Assembly (NCBI GenBank): GCA_036388475.1
Contig: DASVRT010000095.1
Location: 1-64,000 of the forward strand
From: JALZHR01 sp036388475
GTDB lineage: Bacteria > Acidobacteriota > Blastocatellia > Pyrinomonadales > Pyrinomonadaceae
Reading direction: 5' to 3'
Length of the DNA: 64,000 nucleotides
In this document: positions 41,839-49,682 of the stretch, in pieces
Layout: each line of letters begins with the position of its first letter
Position numbering within the stretch: position 1 is the first letter of the stretch
Program-made: the position numbers and the translations under genes
The notes under the pieces: generated by a model
Database searches by the model: none
What the model saw: only the letters and a program-made list of their open reading frames with translations
Told to the model about the DNA's origin: nothing

Positions 41839-42151
41839 AAAATATTCAGCTCCAGAAATTTTGTCGTAAAACCTAGATTATATAAAACTTTTCGATTCGA
41901 TTACGAATTTCCCCGAAAATTATTAGGTGAAGAAGGTTTTCAGGCTGACCATACCCGCCGCAATGAGCAAAACGGGCAGCACATTATCGCAATTTGACGG
42001 CGTCCAAACGACTTTGGACGCCGGATTATTACGTTCAGACGGAGAATAATTAAATAATTCAGTTGCTAATAATGGACGCGTCTCATTATTAAACGCCGGA
42101 TACGCTCATTAACATTCGCGTTTCTGCCTTTTCGCTATATTTCCGGTCAAA
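41839..42151. other. Intergenic space with a small perfect hairpin
   Basis: These 313 bp carry no credible gene. CGGCGTCCAAA (41998-42008) and TTTGGACGCCG (42013-42023) form a perfect 11 bp hairpin with a CGAC loop. Beyond it the words GGACGCC/GGACGCG and GGATTATT/GGATACGC recur up to about 42110. It lies between two minus-strand genes, behind the lipoprotein stop, and may include the lipoprotein terminator and the esterase promoter. Confidence 0.55.
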
Positions 42152-43123
42152 TTATTTCGTTACGGTTATCTCGCGCGTCGTCGAATTATAGCCGCCGTTG
42201 TCTACCGGGTTTCCGCTTTTATCGACCAGCTCGACTTTGACGCTGTGTTTTCCGTTCGTCCAGCCAGAAAGCCAAATCGGCTGCCATTTGTCGATAAATT
42301 TCGCCTCGCCGCCGTCAACCGAATAGCGCACGCGATATTCGCCGCCCTCGCCGGCGAGCTTGGCGTTTGCCAGCCAGAAATCAATCATAATCGCGTCGGC
42401 GTCAACGCCTTTGTATTCGCCTTTCGGGCGGCTGTAAGTCAAAAGCGGCTTTGTTTTATCGACTGCGCCTGCCGTCGAATTCGGCATATCTTTGCCTTCG
42501 GGCGTAGCGGAAGCGTTGGCGTTCGTGTTGGCGTTCGACATTTGCTGCCCGGAACCGGTCGTGGTCGGCTGGTTCGCGTTCGCGCCGCCGTTTTTGACGG
42601 TAAATTTCACCATCTGAAACGCGCCTTCCGTTTTATAGCTTTCGTGCCACGGGCGCGAAGGGAAAACGCGCAGAGTATGCTCGCCGTCGGCGACGTTTCT
42701 CAGCTCGAATTCCTGTTCGAGATTGTAATAGGCTTCATACGGCTGGTTGTCGAGAATAACGTGAATATGATTGCCCATCTGCGTCGCCATGTCTTTCATC
42801 GGCTTGTAGCCTTTTAAATCTCCGCTCAGATTCAGCTTGACTTTGACAATCGAGCTATTGACGGTCGAACCGTCGGCGGGCGAAGCGATTTTCAAAACCG
42901 GGGCGGCTTGGTCCTGCTCGCCGCGCTGCGTCATCATCTCCTGAATTCTCTGCGGGCGCGCCGCTTCGCTTAAATTCTGCGCGGTCGGCGGCGTCGTATT
43001 CGTATTAACATTGGCGGCGTTCGTATTTCCGCCGCCGTTCGTATTCGTGTTCGTCGCGGGCGCGCCGCAAGCCGCGAAAACGCCGACCGCGATTAAAAAT
43101 GCGAATAATTTCGTAAATTTCAT
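42152..43123 (-). CDS. Lipoprotein of unknown function with two beta domains
   Basis: A 323-residue exported lipoprotein. The lipobox is VFAAC (Cys near residue 19) after a hydrophobic signal. Asn/Thr-rich linkers follow (ATNTNTNGGG; NTNANASATPEG). The first domain (about 80-175; HIHVILDNQPYEAYYNLEQ) is an IgG-like fold seen in bacterial secreted proteins with DUF4399-like sequence. The second (about 215-323) has SYSRPKGEYKGVDADAIMIDFWL-like strands and ends in DNGGYNSTTREITVTK. The start at 43123 has an AAGGAGAATT ribosome site, which rules out the longer in-frame extension. It lies 17 bp behind lipB. Confidence 0.85.
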   Translation of the reverse strand: MKFTKLFAFLIAVGVFAACGAPATNTNTNGGGNTNAANVNTNTTPPTAQNLSEAARPQRIQEMMTQRGEQDQAAPVLKIASPADGSTVNSSIVKVKLNLSGDLKGYKPMKDMATQMGNHIHVILDNQPYEAYYNLEQEFELRNVADGEHTLRVFPSRPWHESYKTEGAFQMVKFTVKNGGANANQPTTTGSGQQMSNANTNANASATPEGKDMPNSTAGAVDKTKPLLTYSRPKGEYKGVDADAIMIDFWLANAKLAGEGGEYRVRYSVDGGEAKFIDKWQPIWLSGWTNGKHSVKVELVDKSGNPVDNGGYNSTTREITVTK

Positions 43124-43140
43124 AATTCTCCTTGTTCTTC

Positions 43141-43821
43141 TCAAATAGTTTCAGCCATTGCCTGCCGCCGCGATTCTTCGTATATTTCAAACCCGAAAAC
43201 ATCGACAAAATTTTTAATTATCCTGTCTTCGACCGCGGCGAGCGGCAGTTCGCGTCCCAGAATCTTTTCCATCGAAGTTACGGGCTCGCCCTCGCACGCG
43301 ATAATCCAATTGAAAAAACTCAAATCCGTGTTGACGTTCAGCGCAAAGCCGTGCGTCGTCACCCAGCGTTTCAGATGCACGCCGATTGCCGCGACTTTTC
43401 CGTCGCTCGTGTGAACGCCGGTCAAGCCTTCGAGGCGAAACGCTTCGATGTCGAAATCCGCCATCGCGCGAATCAAAACTTCCTCGACGTCGCGCACATA
43501 TTTATGAACGTCCTCGCGGTCGGGCGATAAATTTATAATCGGGTAGCCGACGATTTGTCCGAGCCCGTGATACGTCACCTTGCCGCCGCGATTCGTTTCA
43601 TAAACCGCAACGTCCAGAGATTTTAAAACCTCGGCGGTCGCCAGCACGCCCGCCATTTTCGCGCTCCTGCCGAGCGTAAAAGTATGCGGGTGTTCGAGCA
43701 GAAAAAGCGTGTCCGTTTCCGCGCGCGAGATAACGGCTTGTTCGGTTTGTTTTTGCAATTCAAGCGCCTCATCGTAATCGAGGCGACCGAGACGGCGAAC
43801 TTTTAAAGGTCTTTTATTCAT
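43141..43821 (-). CDS. lipB: Lipoyl(octanoyl) transferase
   Basis: Transfers octanoate from octanoyl-ACP to lipoyl domains. It is 226 residues long. The motif RGGKVTYHGLGQIVGYPI has Leu in place of the usual Pro in HGPGQ. AIGVHLKRWVTTHGFALNV carries the catalytic lysine region, and IIACEG provides the catalytic cysteine. All active residues are present. The first residues KRPLKVRRLGRLDYDEAL are typical. The gene is upstream of, and probably cotranscribed with, the lipoprotein gene; the 181-residue secreted protein is divergent. Confidence 0.95.
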   Translation of the reverse strand: MNKRPLKVRRLGRLDYDEALELQKQTEQAVISRAETDTLFLLEHPHTFTLGRSAKMAGVLATAEVLKSLDVAVYETNRGGKVTYHGLGQIVGYPIINLSPDREDVHKYVRDVEEVLIRAMADFDIEAFRLEGLTGVHTSDGKVAAIGVHLKRWVTTHGFALNVNTDLSFFNWIIACEGEPVTSMEKILGRELPLAAVEDRIIKNFVDVFGFEIYEESRRQAMAETI

Positions 43822-43949
43822 CTTTGCTTATGTTAAGATTTTACTTGATGCTATCTGAAAATAAAACTTGCCGTTCGGCGGCGGACTTATGCGCCGCTAA
43901 TTTGAGATTTCAAACGCGTTTGCCGAACGGTAATCTTTACGAGGAAAAA

Positions 43950-44495
43950 ATGAATAAAAAATCAATTTTAATAAAATCGTTTGTTGTTCTGGTTTGTCTG
44001 ATTAGTTTAAGCCTGTCGGCGGCGGCGCAGCGGCGCAAAACGCCGGCGCGAAAAACGACGCCGAAAGCGACGACCGCTTCCGTTTCGACCACGACCAATA
44101 TGCTCGAAATCAAAACGGGCGCGGAAAAGGTTTCGACGCAGATTAAAAACGTGACAAGGTTTATCTATGTGCTCGGCGGCGTGGCGCGCGTCATCGAAGA
44201 CCTCGACAAGGAAATCAGAGCGGGCAAGGCTTCGGGGTCGGCAAATGATTTAAATACGAAAAACAAACAATCCGTCATTCAGACAATCAGAAAACTCCGC
44301 GAGGGGCTTGCCTTGCTTGAAGTCGAGTTTCGCACGAAGCCCGCGCTGAGAAATTATCTGGCTAATATTCAGGGAATCACCGATTTGTCGGGTAATGCAG
44401 AAGAACAGGCGGCGGGCGGTCAGCTGACGGAATCGGGCAGGACGCTTCTGGCGGTCGTGGAAAAATTGTCGGATACACTGGCGGCTTTGCCTTAA
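43950..44495 (+). CDS. Secreted helical protein of unknown function
   Basis: A 181-residue exported protein. The start at 43950 follows GAGGAAAAA, and the signal peptide covers about 1-25 (VVLVCLISLSLSAAAQ). A Lys/Arg/Thr/Ala-rich segment (RRKTPARKTTPKATT) is followed by a mostly helical domain with VARVIEDLDKEIRAGKA and QTIRKLREGLALLEVEF. I do not recognise the family. The frame is open for 126 bp upstream, but that part encodes no sensible protein and was left out. Confidence 0.78.
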   Translation: MNKKSILIKSFVVLVCLISLSLSAAAQRRKTPARKTTPKATTASVSTTTNMLEIKTGAEKVSTQIKNVTRFIYVLGGVARVIEDLDKEIRAGKASGSANDLNTKNKQSVIQTIRKLREGLALLEVEFRTKPALRNYLANIQGITDLSGNAEEQAAGGQLTESGRTLLAVVEKLSDTLAALP

Positions 44496-44511
44496 GCCAG
44501 TGGAAAGCAGC

Positions 44512-44565
44512 AAACGCTAAGTGGTAAGCTCAATATTTTTTAATTGAGCTTACCACTTAGCGTTT
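44512..44565. terminator. Inverted repeat between convergent genes
   Basis: Perfect 23 bp arms at 44512-44534 and 44543-44565 (AAACGCTAAGTGGTAAGCTC plus CAT-like end) with an 8 nt T-rich loop. It lies between the secreted helical gene (plus) and the redoxin gene (minus) and can end transcription in both directions. Confidence 0.8.
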
Positions 44566-44582
44566 ACCGTTTAGAACTAATT

Positions 44583-45254
44583 TTAAGGTTTTTTAAATTC
44601 GGCGACTTTTTTTTCCGGCGTGCAGATTTCAGTCGTCTTTTCGGCAGTCAGCGAGGCTTTTTTATCTTCGGTCGGTAAACCTAATTTCTGTCTGATAAAC
44701 GCTTCGGCTTCGGCTTCAATTAATTCGCCGTTGACGATGAAGGCTTTACTCAGTAAAACGTCGCCTTTCTTTTCCAGTTTTTTCGGTTCGAGAAAGATAT
44801 TCCACGGCGAGCCCCAGTTGCGCGTGTCGCCCGTCACTTTGCGATATTCGTAATGCTGAGTTTTCTGTTTCGCGGCGGTCGAATCGGATTCGTAAACGAC
44901 GGGAAAAGTAATCCTGAAGCTTTCGAGATTCGCTTTCATTTTTTCGACCTCGTCGTATTCGCCGACGCCGACGACTTCAAAACCGTTTGCCTTGTATTTT
45001 TCGTAGAGCTTTTGCGCGATGGGCGCTTCGTTGCGCCAGTTCGGACACCACGGCGCAAAGTAAACGACCATAACGAGCTTTTTGTCGCCGGCAAAATTGC
45101 GCAGATTTATTTCCTTATCGTCACGAACCGATTTGTAAGTCCAGTCTTTGTATTGAACGTCCTTTTCCAGAATCGGCGCTTGCTCGCCCGTCTGCGCCGA
45201 GGCTGTAAACACGAAACTTAAAAGCAGAATTGCGATAGATAAAAGCGTTTTCAT
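44583..45254 (-). CDS. Secreted thioredoxin-fold (redoxin/TlpA-like) protein with WCPNW motif
   Basis: A 223-residue periplasmic protein with a signal peptide (about 1-20). The thioredoxin-like core begins VMVVYFAPWCPNWRNEAP. The usual CxxC is reduced to C70-P-N-W73, so a two-cysteine redox cycle is not possible in that site. A further cysteine lies in the C-terminal tail (TEICTPEKK). It may bind partners, act as a peroxiredoxin-like one-cysteine enzyme, or carry a metal. It has normal codon use and is followed by a word-type repeat on each side. Confidence 0.85.
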   Translation of the reverse strand: MKTLLSIAILLLSFVFTASAQTGEQAPILEKDVQYKDWTYKSVRDDKEINLRNFAGDKKLVMVVYFAPWCPNWRNEAPIAQKLYEKYKANGFEVVGVGEYDEVEKMKANLESFRITFPVVYESDSTAAKQKTQHYEYRKVTGDTRNWGSPWNIFLEPKKLEKKGDVLLSKAFIVNGELIEAEAEAFIRQKLGLPTEDKKASLTAEKTTEICTPEKKVAEFKKP

Positions 45255-45363
45255 TTTTTTGATAAACTCCCTGCGGTTAGACTAACTTTTCAGATGCCGA
45301 AAAACAAGTAAAAGGTAGCTTTAAACTGTCGAAGCTATTACGCGCGCGGTTAATCGAAAGTTT

Positions 45364-45401
45364 AAAATGCAAAATTAAATTTTTCTTCCTTTTTGCATTT
45401 T
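45364..45401. repeat. Short TTTTGCATTTT inverted repeat
   Basis: AAAATGCAAAA (45364-45374) and TTTTGCATTTT (45391-45401) are perfect 11 bp arms. A GC-rich CCGGCGGC...CCGG piece follows before the PepSY gene stop. This is the short form of the GCAAAA word family. Confidence 0.65.
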
Positions 45402-45421
45402 GCCGGCGGCGTTTTTCCGGC

Positions 45422-45910
45422 TTAGCTTTTCCATCTTCCGAACCAGTAAATAATATTCAAATATATGCCCGTCAGCGCCGATAAGCTCGCCAGCAGCGAA
45501 AAAACGATTAAAAGCGTCACCTGCCAGCTTCCGGCAAAAAAATAAAAATGCGCTTCGCGAAAAAATCTGGTTTTCCACGTCGGCGGCTTGGACATTTGCG
45601 CCGCGCCGGTTTCGGCGTCGATAAAAATCGAATCCGCGCCCAGCCCGCCGATTGATTGATACTGCGGTCTGCCGTCTTTCATCAATAAAGTCAGCGCCGT
45701 CGTCGGCAATTGTTTTCCCGCCAGTTCGCCGGCTTTTTGCATCGCTTCCGCCGGCGCGATTTTCACGCGCGCAGCATCTATTTTTTCCACGCTGCCGCCT
45801 TCGACCATATTCGGCAAAGCATACAAAAAACCGCTCAAAGCCCACGCCAGAACGGGAATCGAAACGAAAAGTCCGAGCCATAAATGTAATTTATAAATAA
45901 GCTTTTGCAT
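45422..45910 (-). CDS. PepSY-associated membrane protein
   Basis: A 162-residue membrane protein starting MQKLIYKLHLWLGLFVSIPVLAWALSGF (first helix, read in parts). A periplasmic PepSY-like domain (about 50-110; AEAMQKAGELAGKQLPTTALTLL) is followed by a second helix near the end (LLIVFSLLASLSALTGIYL). It resembles a half-size PepSY_TM protein of the kind linked to iron-siderophore uptake or peptidase inhibition. ATG 45910 is preferred; the frame extends 24 bp further upstream without support. Confidence 0.82.
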   Translation of the reverse strand: MQKLIYKLHLWLGLFVSIPVLAWALSGFLYALPNMVEGGSVEKIDAARVKIAPAEAMQKAGELAGKQLPTTALTLLMKDGRPQYQSIGGLGADSIFIDAETGAAQMSKPPTWKTRFFREAHFYFFAGSWQVTLLIVFSLLASLSALTGIYLNIIYWFGRWKS

Positions 45911-45920
45911 ATTTTTGAAA

Positions 45921-46003
45921 CCACAGATTAACACAGATAAAACGCAAACGGACGGATTTCAAACGGGCGGTTAAAATCTGCGCGCATCTGTGCTAATCTG
46001 TGA
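45921..46003. repeat. CACAGATTAACACAGAT-type inverted repeat in a divergent space
   Basis: CCACAGATTAACACAGAT (45921-45938) pairs with 45986-46003 at 16 of 18 positions. The word ATCTGTG/ATCTGCG appears three times in the right arm. It lies between divergent genes, so it cannot serve as a terminator of either. Confidence 0.7.
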
Positions 46004-46042
46004 TTTCACTTCTTTTGTAAAATTAGGAGATTTTCTAAAACA

Positions 46043-46471
46043 ATGAGCAATCAAACGACCGTATCCGACATTTTCCGGCGCGCTCTGGAAATCAGACAAA
46101 CGAATCCGAACGGCTCTTACAAGGACGTCAAGTCGCAAATCGTCAGCGAATTCGGCGGCAAGTCTTTTCCGTCCGCCGACCGTCTGACGATTCCCGAATA
46201 CGACAATATCGCGCCCGAAGAAGATTGGAGTGCCGGTTTGCCGATTGTCCTGCGCGGCATTCAACTGGAAGACTGGAGCGAAATCGCGCACGGCATCATC
46301 ATCAGCCTCGAACAGGTCGAAAATTACCCGAAAGAATCCGGGCGCGAGGATGCCCCCGAAAAAGAATGGCGCAACCGGCATAAAGGCATCGCCGAAGCCG
46401 AAGAAAAAAATCTGAGCAAATGGATGCCGGAAGAATTGCTGGCGGTCGCGAAAAGAAACGTGAAAAGCTGA
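46043..46471 (+). CDS. Hypothetical protein, 142 residues
   Basis: A soluble protein beginning MSNQTTVSDIFRRALEIRQTNPNG and containing the Trp-rich segment PEEDWSAGLPIVLRGIQLEDWSEIAHGI (in two parts). A charged helical C-terminus follows (GREDAPEKEWRNRHKGIAEAEEKN). I do not recognise the family. The start has TTAGGAG eight bases upstream. The response-regulator gene follows 60 bp later with a short inverted repeat in between. Confidence 0.72.
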   Translation: MSNQTTVSDIFRRALEIRQTNPNGSYKDVKSQIVSEFGGKSFPSADRLTIPEYDNIAPEEDWSAGLPIVLRGIQLEDWSEIAHGIIISLEQVENYPKESGREDAPEKEWRNRHKGIAEAEEKNLSKWMPEELLAVAKRNVKS

Positions 46472-46478
46472 TTAAAAC

Positions 46479-46521
46479 AAGTGAGAGCTGAATTTCAGCT
46501 CTCAGTTTTCAGCTCTCACTT
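46479..46521. repeat. Inverted repeat of AGTGAGAGCTGAA words
   Basis: AAGTGAGAGCTGAA (46479-46492) and its exact complement (46508-46521) enclose a second TTTCAGCTCTCAG copy. It lies 7 bp behind one stop codon and 10 bp before the response-regulator ATG. Confidence 0.7.
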
Positions 46522-46531
46522 CTCACTTACA

Positions 46532-47149
46532 ATGAAAATCCTGATTATCGAAAACGAAACGCTTGTCCGCGTCGGCATCCGCGCGATTTTAGAAGCCGAA
46601 AAGGATTTTGAGATTGTCGGCGACGCGCTGACGAGCGTCGAAGGTTTTCGTTTGTTTCGGGAAAAGCGTCCCGATGTGACTTTAATGAGCCTGCGGCTGC
46701 CCGAAGCTTGCGCCGTTGACGAAATCGGAAATTTTCTCGAATTTGCGCCCAAAGCAAAAATCATTATTCTCGCCTCGCACGCGGGCGATGCTGAAATCAA
46801 TCGCGCGCTGCTGGGCGGAGCCTACGGCTATATTTTGCGCAATATTTCCGAAAACGAATTAATCAAAGCGATTCGCAACGTAGCGGCGGGCAAAAAATAT
46901 ATTCCCGGCGAGATTGCCAGTATCTTAAGCGAAAATCTCGGGCAGGAAACGCTCACGCCGAGCGAGCAGCGCATTTTGGAAATGATTGTCGCCGGACAAT
47001 CGAACAAGGAAATCGCTTTTGAATTGAGCATTTCCGAAAATACCGTTAAAACTCACATCAAAAACATCTTCGAAAAACTTGCCGTTTCCGACCGCACTTC
47101 CGCCGCCACGTCCGCCATCAGACGCGGATTAGTCCGCGTTGACCTTTAG
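46532..47149 (+). CDS. NarL/LuxR-type response regulator with degenerate receiver
   Basis: A 205-residue transcription factor. The receiver domain (about 1-115) keeps its fold, but the phosphorylation site is changed: the Asp pair at the acidic pocket is E7-N8, the phospho-acceptor Asp is S53 (in VTLMSLRLP), the conserved Thr is A81, and the conserved Lys is R103. The LuxR helix-turn-helix at the C-terminus (TPSEQRILEMIVAGQSNKEIAFELSISENTVKTHIKNIFEKL, read in parts) is intact. Such a protein would bind DNA but cannot be switched by normal phosphotransfer. The start is ATG 46532; a GTG 51 bp upstream lies inside a repeat. Confidence 0.92.
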   Translation: MKILIIENETLVRVGIRAILEAEKDFEIVGDALTSVEGFRLFREKRPDVTLMSLRLPEACAVDEIGNFLEFAPKAKIIILASHAGDAEINRALLGGAYGYILRNISENELIKAIRNVAAGKKYIPGEIASILSENLGQETLTPSEQRILEMIVAGQSNKEIAFELSISENTVKTHIKNIFEKLAVSDRTSAATSAIRRGLVRVDL

Positions 47150-47330
47150 CTCAATGTGCTGCGACGACGCGGAGAGACGCGGCGATATTTTGCTATCGCT
47201 TAAGTTCAATTTTCAAGATTTGCCGCGAAACTATCGCCGCGCCGCCGTATCTCGGCGCGCCGGTTTAGTCACCCGAAAGTGTGAGAAAAATCTCGCCCGG
47301 TTTGATGATTTCAAGACAAACTTTTTCTAG

Positions 47331-47359
47331 TATTCTAAAAACATAGAATTTTTAGAATA
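47331..47359. promoter_or_regulatory. Inverted repeat operator candidate before pirin
   Basis: TATTCTAAAAA (47331-47341) and TTTTTAGAATA (47349-47359) are perfect 11 bp arms. The half-site TTAGAAT also makes up the PerR-type box at 52002. It lies 14 bp before the pirin start and includes a TATTCT -10-like hexamer. It may be a site of the PerR/Fur-type regulator encoded 4.7 kb away, although the spacing differs from 7-1-7. Confidence 0.5.
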
Positions 47360-47372
47360 GAGGTAAAAAGCA

Positions 47373-48074
47373 ATGATTAAAATCAGACGAGCAAATGAAC
47401 GCGGACACGCCGATTACGGTTGGCTGGACACTTATCACACATTTTCATTCAACACCTATTACGACCCGCGATTTATGGGCTTTCGCACATTGCGCGTAAT
47501 AAATGAAGACCGCGTGGCGGCGGGCAAAGGCTTCGGCACGCACGGACACGCGAATATGGAAATCATTACCTATGTGACCGAGGGCGCGCTGGCGCACAAA
47601 GACTCGACGGGCGGCGAAGAAACTCTGCGCCCGCACGAAGTCCAGCGAATGACCGCCGGAACCGGCATTCGTCACAGCGAATTTAACCCGTCGGACACTG
47701 ACGGCACGCATCTTTACCAGATTTGGATTCTGCCGGAAAAGGAAGGTTTGACGCCCGGCTACGAGCAGACATATTTCGCGCCCGAAGAGAAAAAGGGAAA
47801 GCTGCGCCTGGTCGCTTCGCGCGCGGGCACGGACGGCTCGGTGAAAATCAACCAGGACGTTTCGCTTTACAGCTCGATTCTGGCGACGGGCGAGGAAGTT
47901 TCGCACACGCTGGCGGAAAATCGTTACGGCTGGATGCAGGTCGTTAAAGGAAAACTGGAAATCAACGGCGAGACTTTAAACGCCAGCGACGGCGCGGCAA
48001 TCAGCGACGAGCGAGAGCTGAAAATCAAAGCGCTGGAAAACGATACCGAGTTTCTGCTTTTCGATTTGAATTAA
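47373..48074 (+). CDS. Pirin family protein
   Basis: A 233-residue bicupin of the pirin family (YhhW-like). The metal site is intact: FGTHGHANMEII gives two histidines, and TGIRHSEFNPSD gives the third histidine and the glutamate. Pirins may act as quercetinases or redox-sensitive iron proteins. A possible redox-type operator lies directly upstream. The quinone oxidoreductase follows in the same direction, 98 bp away, with a word-type repeat between. Confidence 0.93.
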   Translation: MIKIRRANERGHADYGWLDTYHTFSFNTYYDPRFMGFRTLRVINEDRVAAGKGFGTHGHANMEIITYVTEGALAHKDSTGGEETLRPHEVQRMTAGTGIRHSEFNPSDTDGTHLYQIWILPEKEGLTPGYEQTYFAPEEKKGKLRLVASRAGTDGSVKINQDVSLYSSILATGEEVSHTLAENRYGWMQVVKGKLEINGETLNASDGAAISDERELKIKALENDTEFLLFDLN

Positions 48075-48080
48075 TTAAAA

Positions 48081-48159
48081 AAGAGTGTGATAAGTGAGAA
48101 GTGAGAGGCGATGGAAGGAAATTTCTTATTACCTGTTACTTATTACTTATCACTTTTTT
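48081..48159. repeat. Inverted repeat of GTGATAAGT words
   Basis: GTGATAAGT (48087-48095) pairs with ACTTATCAC (48145-48153). Both arms carry extra, imperfectly matched copies of AAGTGAG and TTACTTATT. It lies 7 bp behind the pirin stop and 14 bp before the ATG of the next gene. Confidence 0.6.
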
Positions 48160-48172
48160 CTATAATGATTTT

Positions 48173-49159
48173 ATGAAAGCAGTTTACGTCAAAGAATTCG
48201 GCGGAATCGAAAATCTCGAAATCCGCGAGGTCGAAAATCCGCCGAAAGCTATCGGAAAAGAAGTTTTGGTCAATGTGCAAGCCTCGGCGTTGAATCGCGC
48301 CGACCTTTTACAGCGTCGCGGTTTTTATCCTGCGCCGCCCGGTTTTCCCGAAAGAATTTTAGGTCTGGAGTTTGCGGGCGAAGTCGCCGAAATTGGGGAA
48401 AACTCGTCCGATTTCAAAATCGGCGACAGAGTTTTCGGCATCACGGCGGGCGGCGCGCAAGCCGAGTTTTTACTCACCGACGAAAGTCTTCTGGCGCGGG
48501 TTCCGGAAAACTTAAGCTTCGCCGAAGCCGCCGCCGTTCCCGAAGCGTTCATCACCGCGCACGACGCGATTTTTACGTTAGGCGAGCTGAAAGCGGGCGA
48601 AGCGCTTTTGATTCACGCGGTCGGCTCAGGCGTCGGACTCGCCGCTCTGCAACTGGCAAAAGCGCGAAATATTAAAGCAATCGGAACTTCGCGAACCGCC
48701 GACAAACTCGAAAAATGCACGGAATTCGGGCTTGACGCGGCGATTCCGGTGGCGGGCGAAACAAACTTTGCGGAAATCATCAAGGAAAAAAATCAAGGCA
48801 AAGGCGTTGACGTAATTTTGGATTTAGTCGGCGCAAAATATTTTCAGGCAAATCTGGAAAGCTTGAATTTAAAGGGCAGGCTCATTTTAGTCGGCACGAC
48901 CGGCGGCGCGCAAGCCGAATTGAATTACGGTTTAGTGATGTCGAAACGCCTGAAAATTATCGGCACGGTTCTGCGCGCCCGCCCGACGACGGAAAAAGCC
49001 GAAGCGACGCGAAAATTTGCGGAAGAAGTCGTGCCCTTGCTGGCAAACGGAAAGATTAAACCGAATATCGACAAAGTTTTTAAGCTTGAGCAAATCCGCG
49101 AAGCGCACGAATATCTGGAATCAAACGCGAGCTTCGGAAAAGTCGTTTTGGAATTTTAG
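48173..49159 (+). CDS. NAD(P)H:quinone oxidoreductase (PIG3/Qor type)
   Basis: A 328-residue zinc-independent medium-chain dehydrogenase. The N-terminal GroES-like domain has the signature NRADLLQRRGFYPAPPG, followed by the NADPH-binding region LLIHAVGSGVGLAALQLAK (AxxGxG). The C-terminal FKLEQIREAHEYLESN is typical of the PIG3 branch. It reduces quinones or other electrophiles with NADPH. The start is ATG 48173; the upstream repeat opens the frame further but is not coding. The TAG stop is the first triplet of a long inverted repeat. Confidence 0.94.
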   Translation: MKAVYVKEFGGIENLEIREVENPPKAIGKEVLVNVQASALNRADLLQRRGFYPAPPGFPERILGLEFAGEVAEIGENSSDFKIGDRVFGITAGGAQAEFLLTDESLLARVPENLSFAEAAAVPEAFITAHDAIFTLGELKAGEALLIHAVGSGVGLAALQLAKARNIKAIGTSRTADKLEKCTEFGLDAAIPVAGETNFAEIIKEKNQGKGVDVILDLVGAKYFQANLESLNLKGRLILVGTTGGAQAELNYGLVMSKRLKIIGTVLRARPTTEKAEATRKFAEEVVPLLANGKIKPNIDKVFKLEQIREAHEYLESNASFGKVVLEF

Positions 49160-49318
49160 CCGCGAACGGACACGAAAAAGCCCGAAACAAAAATTAATAA
49201 AATCAGCCGCAAATAATGCGAATCGCGCGAATTATTTTATTTCTTCCATTCGCGATATTCGTAATATTCCTGGCTGATTTCTGTTTGTTCGTGTCTTTTC
49301 GTTGTTTGTTCGCGGCTA
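49157..49318. repeat. Long AGCCGC-capped inverted repeat spanning stop to stop
   Basis: TAGCCGCGAAC (49157-49167) and GTTCGCGGCTA (49308-49318) are perfect outer arms. Inside are ACACGAA/TTCGTGT, ATCAGCC/GGCTGAT and CGAATCGCG/CATTCGCGA pairs, so most of 162 bp can fold back. The TAG at each end is the stop codon of the convergent gene on that side. Confidence 0.8.
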
Positions 49319-49582
49319 ATCTTTCTGCCCTGATATTCGCGCGGCGGCTTCGTCCGTGACGATGCACAAGCCGGAGATATTCTGTTTTTGCAGTTTTTCC
49401 AGCCATTTTTGCGCTTCCCGATAAGGCAAACCGTGAACGGCGACCGATTCAAAACTCACGACCGACCAACACGGTTCATTCAGCTCGCTGGAAACCTCAT
49501 TCCCGGTTTCGGCGGCTTGCGCGTTCGGTTCTTTGTTTTTTTCAGATGTCATTTTCGTCATCTTTGCGCCTGACTTTAACAT
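49316..49582 (-). CDS. Hypothetical protein, 88 residues
   Basis: A small soluble protein with a polar N-terminus (TSEKNKEPNAQAAETGNE) and a compact C-terminal half: CWSVVSFESVAVHGLPYREAQKWLEKLQKQ followed by GLCIVTDEAAARI. I do not recognise it. The start has AAAGGA nine bases upstream. The last codons and stop come from the arm of the inverted repeat shared with the quinone oxidoreductase gene. Confidence 0.7.
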   Translation of the reverse strand: MLKSGAKMTKMTSEKNKEPNAQAAETGNEVSSELNEPCWSVVSFESVAVHGLPYREAQKWLEKLQKQNISGLCIVTDEAAARISGQKD

Positions 49583-49682
49583 AATATTCCTTTGATTGTA
49601 AAAGTTTTAACAGAGTTGCATTTTCAAAAACGCTTCCTCGTTACATCTCTAACGCGTTTAAGTTATAATTCTGTTAACAAAA

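Noticed and set aside
41998..42023. Perfect 11 bp hairpin as strong terminator
   Set aside because: No T-run follows on either strand, so it is listed only as a hairpin in the intergenic entry.
43824..43949. Longer N-terminus of the 181-residue secreted protein
   Set aside because: The ATG at 43950 follows GAGGAAAAA and starts the signal peptide; the upstream codons make no sensible protein.
47139..47330. Small plus-strand frame between the regulator and pirin
   Set aside because: No ribosome site and an overlap with the regulator stop; composition is not coding-like.
49203..49452. Small minus-strand frames within the long stop-to-stop repeat
   Set aside because: They arise from the inverted repeat sequence and overlap a better supported gene.
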